Assembly (NCBI GenBank): GCA_000310025.1
Contig: FN649732.1
Location: forward strand, 1,864,500-1,928,499
Source: Ectocarpus siliculosus
Taxonomy: Eukaryota > Sar > Phaeophyceae > Ectocarpales > Ectocarpaceae
Reading direction: 5' to 3'
DNA length: 64,000 bases
The notes under the pieces are model-generated. The model had not been told where the DNA came from. It ran no database searches and saw only the letters and a list, made by a program, of their open reading frames with translations. A program made the translations under genes and the position numbers. Shown one piece after another: positions 1 to 10,653 of the stretch (positions are counted from its first letter, which is position 1; each line of letters opens with the position of its first letter).

Positions 1-346
1 TAAGAGGGGGGTCCCCCCCCCAGCCCCCCCGAGGGGGAAGTCCCAAATTTTTGGCAAAGAAGGCCGGTCCAACGGAGGGGAACCAGGTTTCCTACGGTTT
101 CCCTTCAAGGGGGAAAAGGGGGGGGGAAAGTATCCTTTTGCGGGGGGACTGGGCAAACCCCCTTTCCTTGGGGGGGCCCCCCCCCCCCCCCCCCCCCGTA
201 TCCACCGGTCCCCCCTTTCGTCAGGGAATAACTAACAAATAGAGAGGGCGGGCGGAGCCATGCCTGAAATTCCTAATAACACCCCCAAGTTCCTGATCAA
301 AGCGAGTCACCCCCACTTTATGTTGTTGTTTTGTTGACATTTTCAG
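1..346. other. Homopolymer-rich start of window, intronic
   Basis: The first 240 bases hold many long G and C runs and no reading frame worth calling. This may be low-quality assembly. From about 250 on the sequence looks like an intron ending in a T-rich tract and an AG at 345-346, just before the first recognisable exon of the downstream gene. Confidence 0.5.
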
Positions 347-2283
347 ACAAGACTCGGCAAGTGGAGGCGATCATGAAGGTGGAGGAGGGTGAAGCGGGCA
401 GCAGCAAGCTCACTTTCGCGGCAAAGGGGTCGTATCTCATCTGGAGGGCCCCCGTGCGCCCTATGCAGATGGACTCCCGCCTCAAGGTGAGGGTATGGTG
501 GAGGTTAAGGCCGCTGTGGCCCAGGGGATGTTACCGGCCTTGAATCGGGCACCCGGCACTGTTCGGAGTATGAAACAACCTGGGTATTCCTTCTTGTGCC
601 AAGCGGTTTCACCGGCCTTACATTGGGCAACCGGCCTCCAACAGGCGGCCTTAAACGGTACAATAGTACAGGAGTAGAATAGATGAAAGAGCACCGCCTG
701 CGCTAGATAGATGTTGAAGGTTGACGTTGTCGGGAGTTTTTTTTTTTTCTTTCTTTTTTTCACGGGAAATCGTGGCAAACAAGAAGGTTTTCCACTCGCT
801 TACTCTCTGGTGTTTTTGATGTTACCTGAGCACGACCCCGCTGCCGAGGGTGTGTCATGTGAATCGATTTTGTCGGTGGGAAATGAAGCAAGCGTTATCA
901 TGTTTTCCCTGCCGCCTTGGAGGTTGATGCCTTTTTTCCCGAGACTTGGGGACGCGTGTTGCAAGTCGCGGGGCCGTGGCGTCGCCGTTGATACATGCAC
1001 GAGTTCGCGAAGTGCATATCTCGCCGCCGTTTTTACTGAAACAGTGTTTTTTTTATCGACGGAAATGTTTTTGACAAAGGTGTAGACAACAACCACAAAA
1101 ATTTGCAAAGTTGCTCCAATCTCCGTAGCCATCGAGTCAACATGCACACCACCCATGCCTACCACCGCCCATGCTACACACATTAATGTATAAAAACTGT
1201 GGTCTCAACAAGCCTGGATAACTGCAAACATATCAGGCCGTCTTCGCGAGCAACTATGTTTCACGAGGAAATAGAACAGGGAGGGGGTACGCAGATCGTA
1301 TTCCCTATCCCTAGCCCTAGCCCTAGCCCAAATTCCCCGATTGCATGCTTTCTCCAACATGTTTACTCCGTACTTAATTGCAAACGCTGCGAAGGGTAGT
1401 GAACATTCAGGCATACGCTCCGCGTGATCCTCTCTACGAACGGTCACAACAATCACACACCCAAAACCTACGATCACCTCCATGTATTTCTCTACACCTT
1501 GCCGGCATAACATAAGAGTAGTAGTAGTCCGATGCACAAGATAGCCACCGATCTATCCTGTTGAGCCTGCTACGTTGTACCCACAGCGGAGACATGATTA
1601 TATGCTGCTTGGCGAATCGTACAAACACAGGTAGCACCCCGCTGACGCTTTTACTCACTTCCATTTTACCCTAGAACCTTGTCCATGGCTATAGATGGAT
1701 TTGTTGTGTTTTGGACAAAACGATTCATTTTTTTTTTTATGGTTGCGGGACTGCGCGCTTTTTCTTTTTTATTGTACAGGTGTCCCTGGGACACGGAGAC
1801 CTGCACGGGTTGGGCAGCCAGGACGACAGTACGTACCTCACGATGCGGTGCGGTGGCTCGTCGGCTGACGAGGCCCGGATGGTGATCGTGCAGGTGAGAT
1901 GATATGATGATGATGGTGGTTATGACGCCAGAGTGTGTTGATGGTGTTGGCGGTGTAAATAGTTGATGTATTTGTTGTTGTTGTTGGCATGCGTTTGGTG
2001 TTGTGTGTGATGTCTCATCGTCGTCTTCGCGGTTTTATTGTTTTTCGGTGTTTTTGATATACTGTAAATATTTCGTCCCCAAAACCGAAAACTGAAAACA
2101 CCCGATGCCAAAACAAAGACAGCTACCAAACTGTCTTGTTGAGCCTGTTACCCGCAGGTGAGATGTCCCTGTATGCTCTCTGGAAAACGGTAGACATACA
2201 GGTACTTTCTGACGCTATGAATTCATTGCTAGTCTGTCTCAGACTCTTTTCTATGATAGAGATGGATTCGTTGTGTCATATTA

Positions 2284-2314
<31 letters not shown>

Positions 2315-5300
2315 GCCAAACTTTTTATTTTTCTGTAACTGCACGTTTGACCCTGTCTCTCTTGGCTCATCGCGGTGCCTGTCCACCTCTACCTCTCTCG
2401 TTACAACATGCTGTGACGGTGGTCTGCAGATGGTGTTGTCGTCGGGGTTCCTCGTTTTTTTTTTTTTTTTTTTTGCTCGTTTTCCCTTCTCTCTCTCGAC
2501 AACGCAGCACGCAGGAGGCCGCCGCACCACGTCTGTTGGACTGCTCAAATGAAGTCAACAGTCGTCGTCGGTTGTGGTGGTTGCGCGTTGGTTTCATCGC
2601 TACGCGTGTTTGTGCGTGACAAAGTCTCCATCCCCCCCCTTAGATGCCTGTTTTCATGTCAACTACACCCGCTCCATGAATGCTTGTTTTCCCCTCTCTT
2701 TTCTCTCCTTTTTTTTTTTTTTTTTGTGCGGCAGGTGGCGGACAAGGAGATGAGAAACGACCTCGTCTCCAGTGTGCGAAGGCTGCTTACCCAGGTGCGT
2801 TTCTGCGGCTGCCCTCCACTACCGCTGCTGCTCCTGCCCTTGTTGTGGGGCGGAAGCGAATATTCCGTTTTATCCACCCGTGAGGTTCCATCCCAGGGTA
2901 CACCACCCACAGCCTTGCTGTGGAGTGGGCCACCCTGGGCTTGCTTTTAGACATGACCCTTTTCTTAGTGTACAATTTTTCAATATTTGTTTGTCATTAA
3001 ATAGTGATTTTTGTTTTGTGAAGGGCGGGATAAGGCTGCTCCTCCTAACAGCAGCTTGGCCTCCTGACGGAAGTGTTTGGGACCTGAACACTGTACAATA
3101 TCAAGACTCTTTCACCCTTCGTGAACCCGTGCTTTCTCTCTCGAAATTTCTCCTAAATCGTATCGCTACTACCTCTGTATTCTCTTTCAATATCTTAAAA
3201 CCGTAACTGGTACAACTTCTATACCCCCTCCCCCCCCAGGCTAAGGTTGGCGCCATGGCCGCCCAGATGCGGGGCCCCGATGCTGGCGGCAGCGGCGGCT
3301 GCGGTGGGGGAGGGCGCCCTGGCATCAATCGCCGGGTATCCTCCGTCTTCGAATTGGGCGGCGGGAGCGGCGGGGGCCGCGCGAACCCGGGCATCTCGTC
3401 GCCGCCCCGTCGCCAGAGCACGAGACCCTCCCTGAGTACGGCGGCATCGTTTTCGGTTGGGTCGAGCGGCGGTCCAGGTGGGTTGCGGGCTAGACTGCCG
3501 CCATCGATGGCGCTTCTCTTTGTGATACTCTGCGTTTTGGGGTTGGTTTGTGATTTTTTTCTGTCTGATACCTTGCTCTCTCTCTCGTCAAGTCGACCCC
3601 GTTACGGAACATGAAATAGAGCAAGAGGTTAGTGAGTCGCGTGTGTTTGCTGTCATGTTTTTGTTCGCCGCACCACAGAACACCAGTATCTATTTATCAT
3701 TTTTCCCTCTCGCATCGACGTGTCCCATACACCCCACTCTCTTGCCACCCAGGCTTTTCCCCCAGAATTCCCAGCGGTGGCGGGGGGGGCAAGAGTCCTG
3801 CCAAGGCGGGGAGCGGCGTGACGTCAGCGACACCTCCCCTCCACAGGAAGAACCAGAACCAGGGGGAGGACCCCGAGATGCTGGACCTGTTGAAGAACCA
3901 GCTCGAGCAGCTTGCTATGGCGAAGGAGGCCGAGGTAAGATGGGCTTGGGTGCGCTGTGAAAAGGATGGGATGGGATGGGACTGGGTGCGCTTTTGTAAA
4001 CATTTGCGTGGTGTGTATGTTTTTTCACTGGTTGCGGAGCTGGGTTGCGGAGCTGGGTTGTGTGTGTCGTGCTTTTTTCGCACAAGTGGGCTGAAATGTG
4101 TGCGCCGTGTAATTTCGTGCGGGGTTGCTGTGTGCCACTTTTTTGCGGGGCTGGGCTTCACAATAACCAGCCGGTCTAATCTACGTATGCTCCGTTTACC
4201 TCTTGACATCTGTGGTGACCCAACTTGTCTGATGGATGTTCTTGCAGCTAAATGCGAAGGAGGTTGAGCTCCAGGAGTCAAGGCTCACGTCGGAACGGAC
4301 CATGGTTCAGATGATGGAGCTTACCAACGAGGTCAACACCAAGCAGGATGAGGTGATATGAGTCTTGCGCTGACGCGCGTTCGATGTATGTATGCGTACG
4401 GGTAGTTCTTGCCCGAGCGTCTTCGATTTTGCTTCTTTCTTGCAATAGACGCATCTTTGACTGTCCCTTTTTTCTTTTTTTGTGCTTGTTTGGTGTAGAT
4501 TGTTGTGCTGCTGCCTGTCCTGTTCGAGTGCGCTTGTCAAGATCGAGTAGTCTTGACGTTGTGCCGGCGTTTTGGATTGTATTGCGTAAACATAGCTGTC
4601 AAAAGCCTAATGTCCGTTAGAGTGACACGTCTACTCCATAGATCGGTGATCTTTAGAGCACACAGATACACACAAGGAAATACAAGGAAATAGCTTTCGA
4701 TTTGTTTTTTGGATTTTTTTGTATGTTGACTTTTGGTTTTGGTTTTGGGCAGGACACACGGTCCGATTTTGTGGTTCCCCTACAAGCATGCTTATAGCTG
4801 GATTTTCGTGCGTGCGATATCCAAGATCCACGAACTTGACGGCTGCTGTGGTTTTTGTCGTGGGTTTGGTTCACGACCGATTGCAGATCCGTATGCTGAA
4901 GCGCCAGGCGATGGAAGCCGTGGAAGACATGGAGGAGATGCGACGCACCCACAAGGACAACGCTCACGTCAGCATGCAACTCCTGAAGAAGGCGAGTGAT
5001 GGGAGCGGTTGTTGTCGTACACCCGGGGGATCGTGGACGGAGTGAATCGAACGGTAACCGAGGCGTGAAGGTCGAACCGTGCATGTGTTGCTTCTGTTGC
5101 GAAGCATCTGCAAGAAGAAGGCCGTAGACTCGACGTCGTTGTTGCGGTGATGTTGAGTGCACAGATGGAGGGTCTCCAGTTCGATAATGAGGTAACCCCA
5201 AAGTCATGAAAAATGTGAGCACGCCTCCCTCCATGTAATGATGCATTGAATTGATTCAGATGGAGGGTCTCCAGTTCGACAACGAGGAGCTACGGCACGA

Positions 5301-6543
5301 GACGGAGTTTTTGAGGAACAAGGTGGCCATGTTTTACAACGAGGCCCGCATGAGGGAGGACGAGGGCGGACACGGCGGCGGCGAAGGGTTCTCGCGAGAA
5401 GAGATGCCTCCGCCCAGCTCTGTCAGGTTTGTTTTTTGTGCATGCATACGACTTTTTCGTACCGAGCATCCCTTTCGGGACAGCGCGCCGTTCCTAGAAC
5501 CGTTCCCGGAACCAGTGAGGGTTCTCCCGAGAAGAGATGCCTCCGCCCAGCTCTGTCGGGTTTGTTTGTTTCTAGCGCACACAATTTTTTTTTCGTGCCG
5601 CCGAGCATCCCTTTCGGGACAGCGCACCGTTCCTAGAACCGTTCCCGGAACCAGTGAGGGTTCTCCAGAGAAGAGATGTCTCCGCCCAGCTCTGTCAGTT
5701 TTTTTTTTTCATGCAAACACACGACTTTTTCGCACCGAGCATCTCTTCGGGACAGCGCACCGTTCCTAAAACCGTTCCTAGAACCGTTCCCGGAACCAGT
5801 GAGGGTTCTCCCGAGAAGAGATTCCGCCGTCCAGCTCTCTGAAGTGTGTTTTTTTTACATCCATACATCACCGTCGACCTACCGCGTACTGCACCGAGCA
5901 TCCCTTTGGGACATCACACTGTATCGAGAATCGTTCCTGGAACCATCAAACCATTGAGGGTTTTCCCGAGAAGAAATGCGTCCGCCCACCTCCTCAATGA
6001 TGTCTTTCTTTGTGTGCATGCATCGGTACGGATTTCAGAAGGTGCTGAGAATAAGACCGGAACGGATTTTGTTGGTTTGAAGACGACAGTATCTCTTGCT
6101 GATTGGCAGCGTATGCATAGCAGGAATCCAGCTCTCGGAGCGCTTGGATGATTGCCCCGCGCGATAAGCGTGGTTGCTGTTCATCTCTTGCCATCATTCC
6201 GCTGTCATACGGTACTTGCGAGGCCGTTGCTGCATGTAGAGATAGCATGTCTGGGGGGAAAAGGTTGCCGGCCTGGCCTTCTAACCCTGCAGAAGTAGGC
6301 CGTATGCCCCTTTCTGTCAATCGATGGCAGTGCCCTGGCCGAAAAAGCCCCGTGTCCACCGTTGTGCTCCCGAGGCATCTAATCCATCTAGCGTGGCCAA
6401 CCAAACCTGTCCCACCCCAAAACACGGATCGTGATTGTTGTGTTTCTCGTTCCAGCAGCAGCAGAGACGGAGGGGGTCCAGGCATGCCGGCTTCCCCTTC
6501 GGGGAGCATGTCGTCCTTCGCGTCGTGCGATGCGACGTCCTAG
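347..6543 (+). CDS. 3' part of a gene for a PH-like plus coiled-coil protein
   Basis: This is a partial gene; its 5' exons lie before the window. Exons that join with matching phase are 347-486, 1780-1893, 2735-2794, 3240-3477, 3753-3934, 4248-4352, 4887-4991, 5260-5426 and 6456-6543 (TAG stop). Exons 1-3 read like a PH fold of the type in plant RCC1/PRAF and phospholipase C proteins: a 'KLTFAAKG..LIW' strand, 'VSLGHGD', a short 'YLTMRC' strand, then a C-terminal helix 'DLVSSVRRLL'. Next comes a Gly/Ser-rich linker (exon 4 and the start of exon 5), then a charged coiled coil in exons 5-8. Exons 4248-4352 and 4887-4991 are each exactly 105 nt, or five heptads. The exon ending at 4991 is followed by GCGAGT, so this intron is probably GC-AG. 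The C-terminus is Ser/Gly-rich. The PH call comes from general pattern only; the coiled coil is clear. The role is unknown, perhaps a cytoskeletal or membrane adaptor. Confidence 0.6.
1259..1371 (-). repeat. Dispersed repeat R1 with TAGGGC/TTAGGG-like tract, copy 1
   Basis: Lies in the first intron of the coiled-coil gene. Its reverse complement matches two other stretches of the window (56296-56430 and 61188-61335). The shared order is an 'AACATGTTGG' block, 'ATCGGGGAA', a short telomere-like G-rich tract, 'CCCCCTCCCT', then 'TCTATTTCCTC'. Here the variable tract reads as three CTAGGG-type units. Confidence 0.7.
2190..2290 (+). repeat. Dispersed repeat R2, copy 1
   Basis: An intronic stretch of about 80-90 bp containing 'GACGCTATGAATTCATTGC', a tract like 'AGACTCTTTTCT', and 'GATAGAGATGGATTCGTTG'. 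It recurs with moderate divergence at 19804-19893 and 20697-20780. Its family is not recognised; a SINE or MITE fragment is possible. Confidence 0.6.
2288..2314 (+). repeat. (AC)n microsatellite
   Basis: About 13 AC dinucleotides in the intron between exons 1780-1893 and 2735-2794, directly after repeat R2 copy 1. Confidence 0.95.
5165..5191 (+). other. 27-nt microexon-like duplicate of the start of exon 5260-5426
   Basis: The sequence after an AG at 5163-5164 encodes MEGLQFDNE and is followed by GTAACC. The same nine residues open the exon at 5260, at nearly identical DNA. Its length is a multiple of three and its phase is 0, so it could be included, skipped, or used as an alternative acceptor without breaking the frame. 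Confidence 0.55.
5388..5995 (+). repeat. Tandem repeat of about 140 bp, five degenerating copies, carrying an exon end
   Basis: Each unit starts with 'GGTTCTC.CGAGAAGAGATGC', runs through the last coding bases of exon 5260-5426 and its splice donor, then a T-rich stretch, then 'CCGAGCATCCCTTTCGGGACA' and 'GAACCGTTCC.GGAACCA'. Copies start near 5388, 5519, 5659, 5803 and 5957. Only the first is needed for the gene model; divergence grows toward the 3' side. Confidence 0.85.
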
Positions 6544-6573
6544 TCGTAGTCGTAGTCGTAGTCGTAGCTTTCG
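6541..6573 (+). repeat. TCGTAG hexanucleotide microsatellite over the stop codon
   Basis: About five TCGTAG units begin at the TAG stop of the coiled-coil gene and run into the presumed 3' UTR. Confidence 0.85.
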
Positions 6574-9240
6574 TCGATTGACTTCCTTCTTTCCTTCTGT
6601 TTTTTGTGCGTGAGGTCTTGTCCTCCTCTCTTGAGACAGGAGATGAGCGAGGAGCGAAGAAGACTCCCGATGTCGGTTTATCGCCCCCAAGATTTTTTTT
6701 GTTGATTTTGTGTGTGCATTTTGTTTTTTCAGCCAGCATCAGTCGACGTGATGATCCCCCCCTTCCCCCCCCCAAAGGATGAGAATGCGCCCCCCCCTGC
6801 GTACCCCTTTCTGCCTGTCCCCCTCAGCTTGTGTCGGCGTTGTCTCTGATATTCAGGGGACACCCGTGTTGTGTCCCCTGGTTTTGTGTTGCGTGCACGC
6901 GGTGACATACGCGGCTTGCGGCCGAAACACAGAAGAAAGGTGGTGCGCTCGTGTGCGTGCTGTAGGCATGTACCAAGGGCTGGCTGAGCCGCTTCCCACG
7001 CCCCGGTAGAATACTTTCTTTTTTTTTTTGCTCAGCGGCGGTCTTTTCGAAAGCCTGGCTCAGTGTGGAGCCGTGTTGTGTTGATTGGATGAGCCAACCT
7101 CAAGGGTGGGGACACACAGACAAGGGGCGAGAGACAACTGGGGTACGGCAGCACTGATGAGACAGGGGAGGGTGGAGAAAACGGCAGTGTTGTGCGCGTC
7201 TGCCGGTCCTGCGCCCCATGTTCCAGTTCGAGGCAGGGGTAAGGGTTGCGTCGGGTTGGTTGCCGTGAGGTCGAGGCCACGTCTTTATTTACCTGCGTTT
7301 TGGTTGGGACAGGGCTGGATGGGTAGATTGGGCGCTGGGTGGTGGTGGTGGCGGTGGTGGTGGCGGTGGTGGTGGTGGTTGATGTCGACTGTGGTTTGAT
7401 TTGGTTTGGGGGCGCCATGTTGCAGGGCTTGGAGGGACGTCTCCATCCCCACTGCTGTTCGGGTTGCGAACGGGTTCCGTGGTCGGTTGGCGTGTTTGGG
7501 TGTGTTTGTGTTCTCCAGACTACGCGTGCCTCTCTCTCTCTGCTTTTCGATCGATTGTGGTGTTTGTGTACGAGCGATGGCCTCCCCCGGGCCCGTGACT
7601 GATGGCGTTGCTGCGACCGTTTCAGGGAGGGCGAAGTGGTCGGTTGTCCTCTTCTGCGGTAGCTAGAAGGTAGCGGTGACGATGATCAGATCTTGGGGTG
7701 CGGTCGGTGTATAGGGGAGGACATCTGTTCTGATGATCAGATTTTGGTGGGGAGGGGGAAGGACATCATCTGTCAACGAACGCGGCATCGATTGGAGTTT
7801 GTCTGGGTTTCCGAGTCGCGTGTGCCACAATCGTTGTTCTCTCTCTCTCTCGCACAAGCGTTGCTCTCTCGCCCTCTGTGCCCCTCAACAAGCCTTGCTG
7901 TTTGCGCGAGAGCAGGTGGGACAGATCAATTTGTGTGCGTGAGCAGGCGTTCTTGAGGTTTTGTTCATGTGGTAGCAAAAAGATGCAGCGCGGAAAACGC
8001 GGTGATACTCCTGACGGGTCGTCTCGCTGTCGTCGTCATGAGCCGTGATCAATGAAGTCGATGGGGGGGGTCCCCACCTACAGAACATCCGCCTCAAGCT
8101 GTTGGTTCTAGTTCGTTTTTTTCTGCTCTCCCGTGGAGATGCTAGGTGGAGGGTTAGAGTTGCTTCATCTTTCTCACCCTCCTCCCCCCCGCCCTGGAGT
8201 GGGCGTGCTTGGTGTTCACTTTTTTTTTTTGCAAGATAGTGGTGCCACATAGTGGGGGGATTGGAGAGGGGTTGGGACTGAGTATTTTGATGGAATTGCT
8301 GAGCAATACTCCCGAAAAGGAATGGTACGATGTTAAACCCTGTACCCCCCCTCCCCCATGACACGCATGCCTAGATTCCGCATGCTGTGCTTCTGGCTGT
8401 GACTTGCAATGTTCGTTTGCCACCTCTCTCCTTGGAATATACCCCGGGGACGTCTACACCCACCCCTTGTAGCGAACGGAACGACAGCGTTAACACCGGG
8501 GCGCTATGATATGACTGATGATATATTTTTAGCATTTATTGAGCAAAGCGATTTCTCGAATGTACTCTACGACTTTGGTAGTAGATAGAGCGCTCGTTGC
8601 CAGTCGGGGGGGAGACAGCAGCTTGAGTGTGGTTTTGTAGCTGGCTGGTTTTCGCGGGGCGGGGGGGGGGGGGGGCATCGCAGTTCGAAGAAGGTGTCGT
8701 CCATGTCGAGCGGGGAGGAAAGAGGCATGTTTGTGGGGTGCTACGCGCTGCGTGAGAGAGAGCGTATGCATGCGCGTTCGACTGCTTGCATGGCAACGTT
8801 GCGGGCAGGGAGGTATTTTTTGCTTGTTGCTGAGGTGTGTTGTGCGTTTTTTTCCCCCTCTACATGCCATAGTAATTGTTGAATCAATCAACAACATGTG
8901 CCCGAATTTTCGCATCCCCCACGCTTGTCCGACCCGGTCTCAAATGCTGATGGTCCCGAACTACAGTGCAAATCTCGTGGCGCCTCGAGTGAGGATGGTT
9001 CGGTGGGGGGTCGCAAATGATGACCCCGCCCCAATTTGAGCATCTTCCTTCTCCTGTTGTAACGGACAAATTTGCTGGAGACTAGACACTGCTGTCTGTG
9101 TCGCTATCCGCGAACAACAGGACGGGAGGAGTTGAAGAGACATCGAGGGCCCAACGAAGGTCCGCCTGCCCCTTTCGATTTTGCCAACAAGAGCGCGTCA
9201 AGTGTTTGTACTACATGTATATTACGGACAGAAGACGGTA
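6544..9240. other. Non-coding stretch, presumed 3' UTR and intergenic
   Basis: No reading frame here shows recognisable domain sequence or an exon chain with matching phases. There are GGT/GGTGGC-rich tracts near 7335-7385, CT-rich tracts near 7840-7870 and several G or C homopolymers. A 3' UTR for the preceding gene probably lies at the start. Confidence 0.5.
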
Positions 9241-9466
9241 CCGTAATTGTGCGTGTTATCGCACCCCCGTGTTACGCGTTTTTCTCAAGCGTATTTCTCC
9301 ACAACCAGGGAGGTATGACCTCCGAAAAGGGTGGTTTTAGAACCATATCGTCGAGGGCTTTCCGGAGAGGTACCAGTTGTGGTGTCCGCACCCTCCTAGT
9401 TGTGGAGAAATACGCCATAGAAAAAACGCTACTAACACGGGGGTGCGATAACACGCACAATTGCGG
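9241..9466. mobile_element. MITE of 226 bp with ~70-bp terminal inverted repeats and TA target sites
   Basis: The left end 'CCGTAATTGTGCGTGTTATC' and the right end, read in reverse complement as 'CCGCAATTGTGCGTGTTATC', pair almost perfectly. The inverted repeats continue inward for about 70 bp on each side ('GTATTTCTCCACAAC' against 'GTTGTGGAGAAATAC'). The element is bounded by TA on both sides (9239-9240 and 9467-9468), the target duplication of Tc1/mariner elements. It has no coding capacity. The superfamily assignment is inferred from the TA sites alone. Confidence 0.85.
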
Positions 9467-10653
9467 TACTGGGTAGAGAGAACGGAACGAACGGTTTTTA
9501 ATGTGAAGACAACAAAAACAACAACAACGACGACAATGACAACCAATCAATCAATCAATCAATCAATGTTACGTATGAGCTTCTGGGGTTCGGCCGACTA
9601 CCGCACATTGATGTACGTATGTATAGGGGTCGACGCCTTACTCTAGCAGCGACTCGCATCTCCCACCGACAGCAAAACTATTATTCACGTTACAAATTTA
9701 CGAATTTATTAGACTAAACTAGTAAGAATACAACGGATGCAAGTGTCCGCACGGGTGATGATAGACAAGTATCTTCCGGCTGCTGCATGTATGTATGTAT
9801 GTGAGGTAGGCGGCTGCTGCCCCTAATGTTTGCTGCAGGAAGCTGAGTCAGAGCGGCGAGGGTGATACATATTTTCTCTCTGCTCTTCTATCGACTCTTC
9901 TACATATGCTCCTCTCTGCCTATCGCCGGATGGATGTCGTTCTTCTGTGTGTTCACAGAAATTACTGTAGACTCTACCATGTTGCTTGGGGTCCCACCCA
10001 CCCACCACCATCATCCATGGGTAAAATGACGGGATAATAATAAGTACCAGAGGGGATAGGAAATTTTTTCACATGAAACTACTCATCCTCCTGGGCCACG
10101 ACACCAGCCTTGAAAAAAAGCGAGTTCTATGAATCCATAATAATACAGCACGGTAGTCTATGTAGGATACATTCCGGTGGCGGTGGATCAAATACGGGAC
10201 TGTCACGTTAAAACTTGCGCCGCCAGCCGGGACCTTGCCTGACCCTTACCCCTGACCTCCACCTTAGAACCTTACCAACGTTGTAAGACCTAGAACTTAC
10301 CCAATGCCCCGTGTGGTCGGTCAGGGTTGGGAGGTGGTACTCAAAACCGTGTATTCCCGGTGTTCCACTTGCTGGCAGATGCCGTAGATGTGCGGTTCGC
10401 CTCCATCTCTCCGGTAGGACCGTTCTCAGGATCAATCTCAGGTTTTCTCAGGATCGATCTCTGCGAAATGCGCGAGAGTGTGTGCGGTCTAGTCGTATAG
10501 GGGAGCACAGGAGAGAAACCCCGAACCACATGCAAGAGTTTTGTAGAGCACACAAGGGTAGAGCGCGCCCGCCCCACCAACACACAGCTGCAAACACACG
10601 GAGCATCCACCAGAGGTGCGCCGAGAGGTCATGAGGAGGCCTCTACGCCCCGC
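9467..10653. other. Non-coding stretch before the piggyBac relic
   Basis: Holds an (ATCA)n microsatellite near 9543-9567, a short TATG repeat near 9789-9801 and a duplicated 'TCTCAGG.TC.ATCTC' motif near 10430-10460. No exon is recognised. The 5' end of the piggyBac element, including any terminal repeat, may lie here but I could not place it. Confidence 0.45.

Noticed and set aside
7885-8423. Overlapping minus-strand frames as coding
   Set aside because: Composition is driven by CCCTCC and CTCT tracts, no family sequence appears, and no splice chain links them to other exons.
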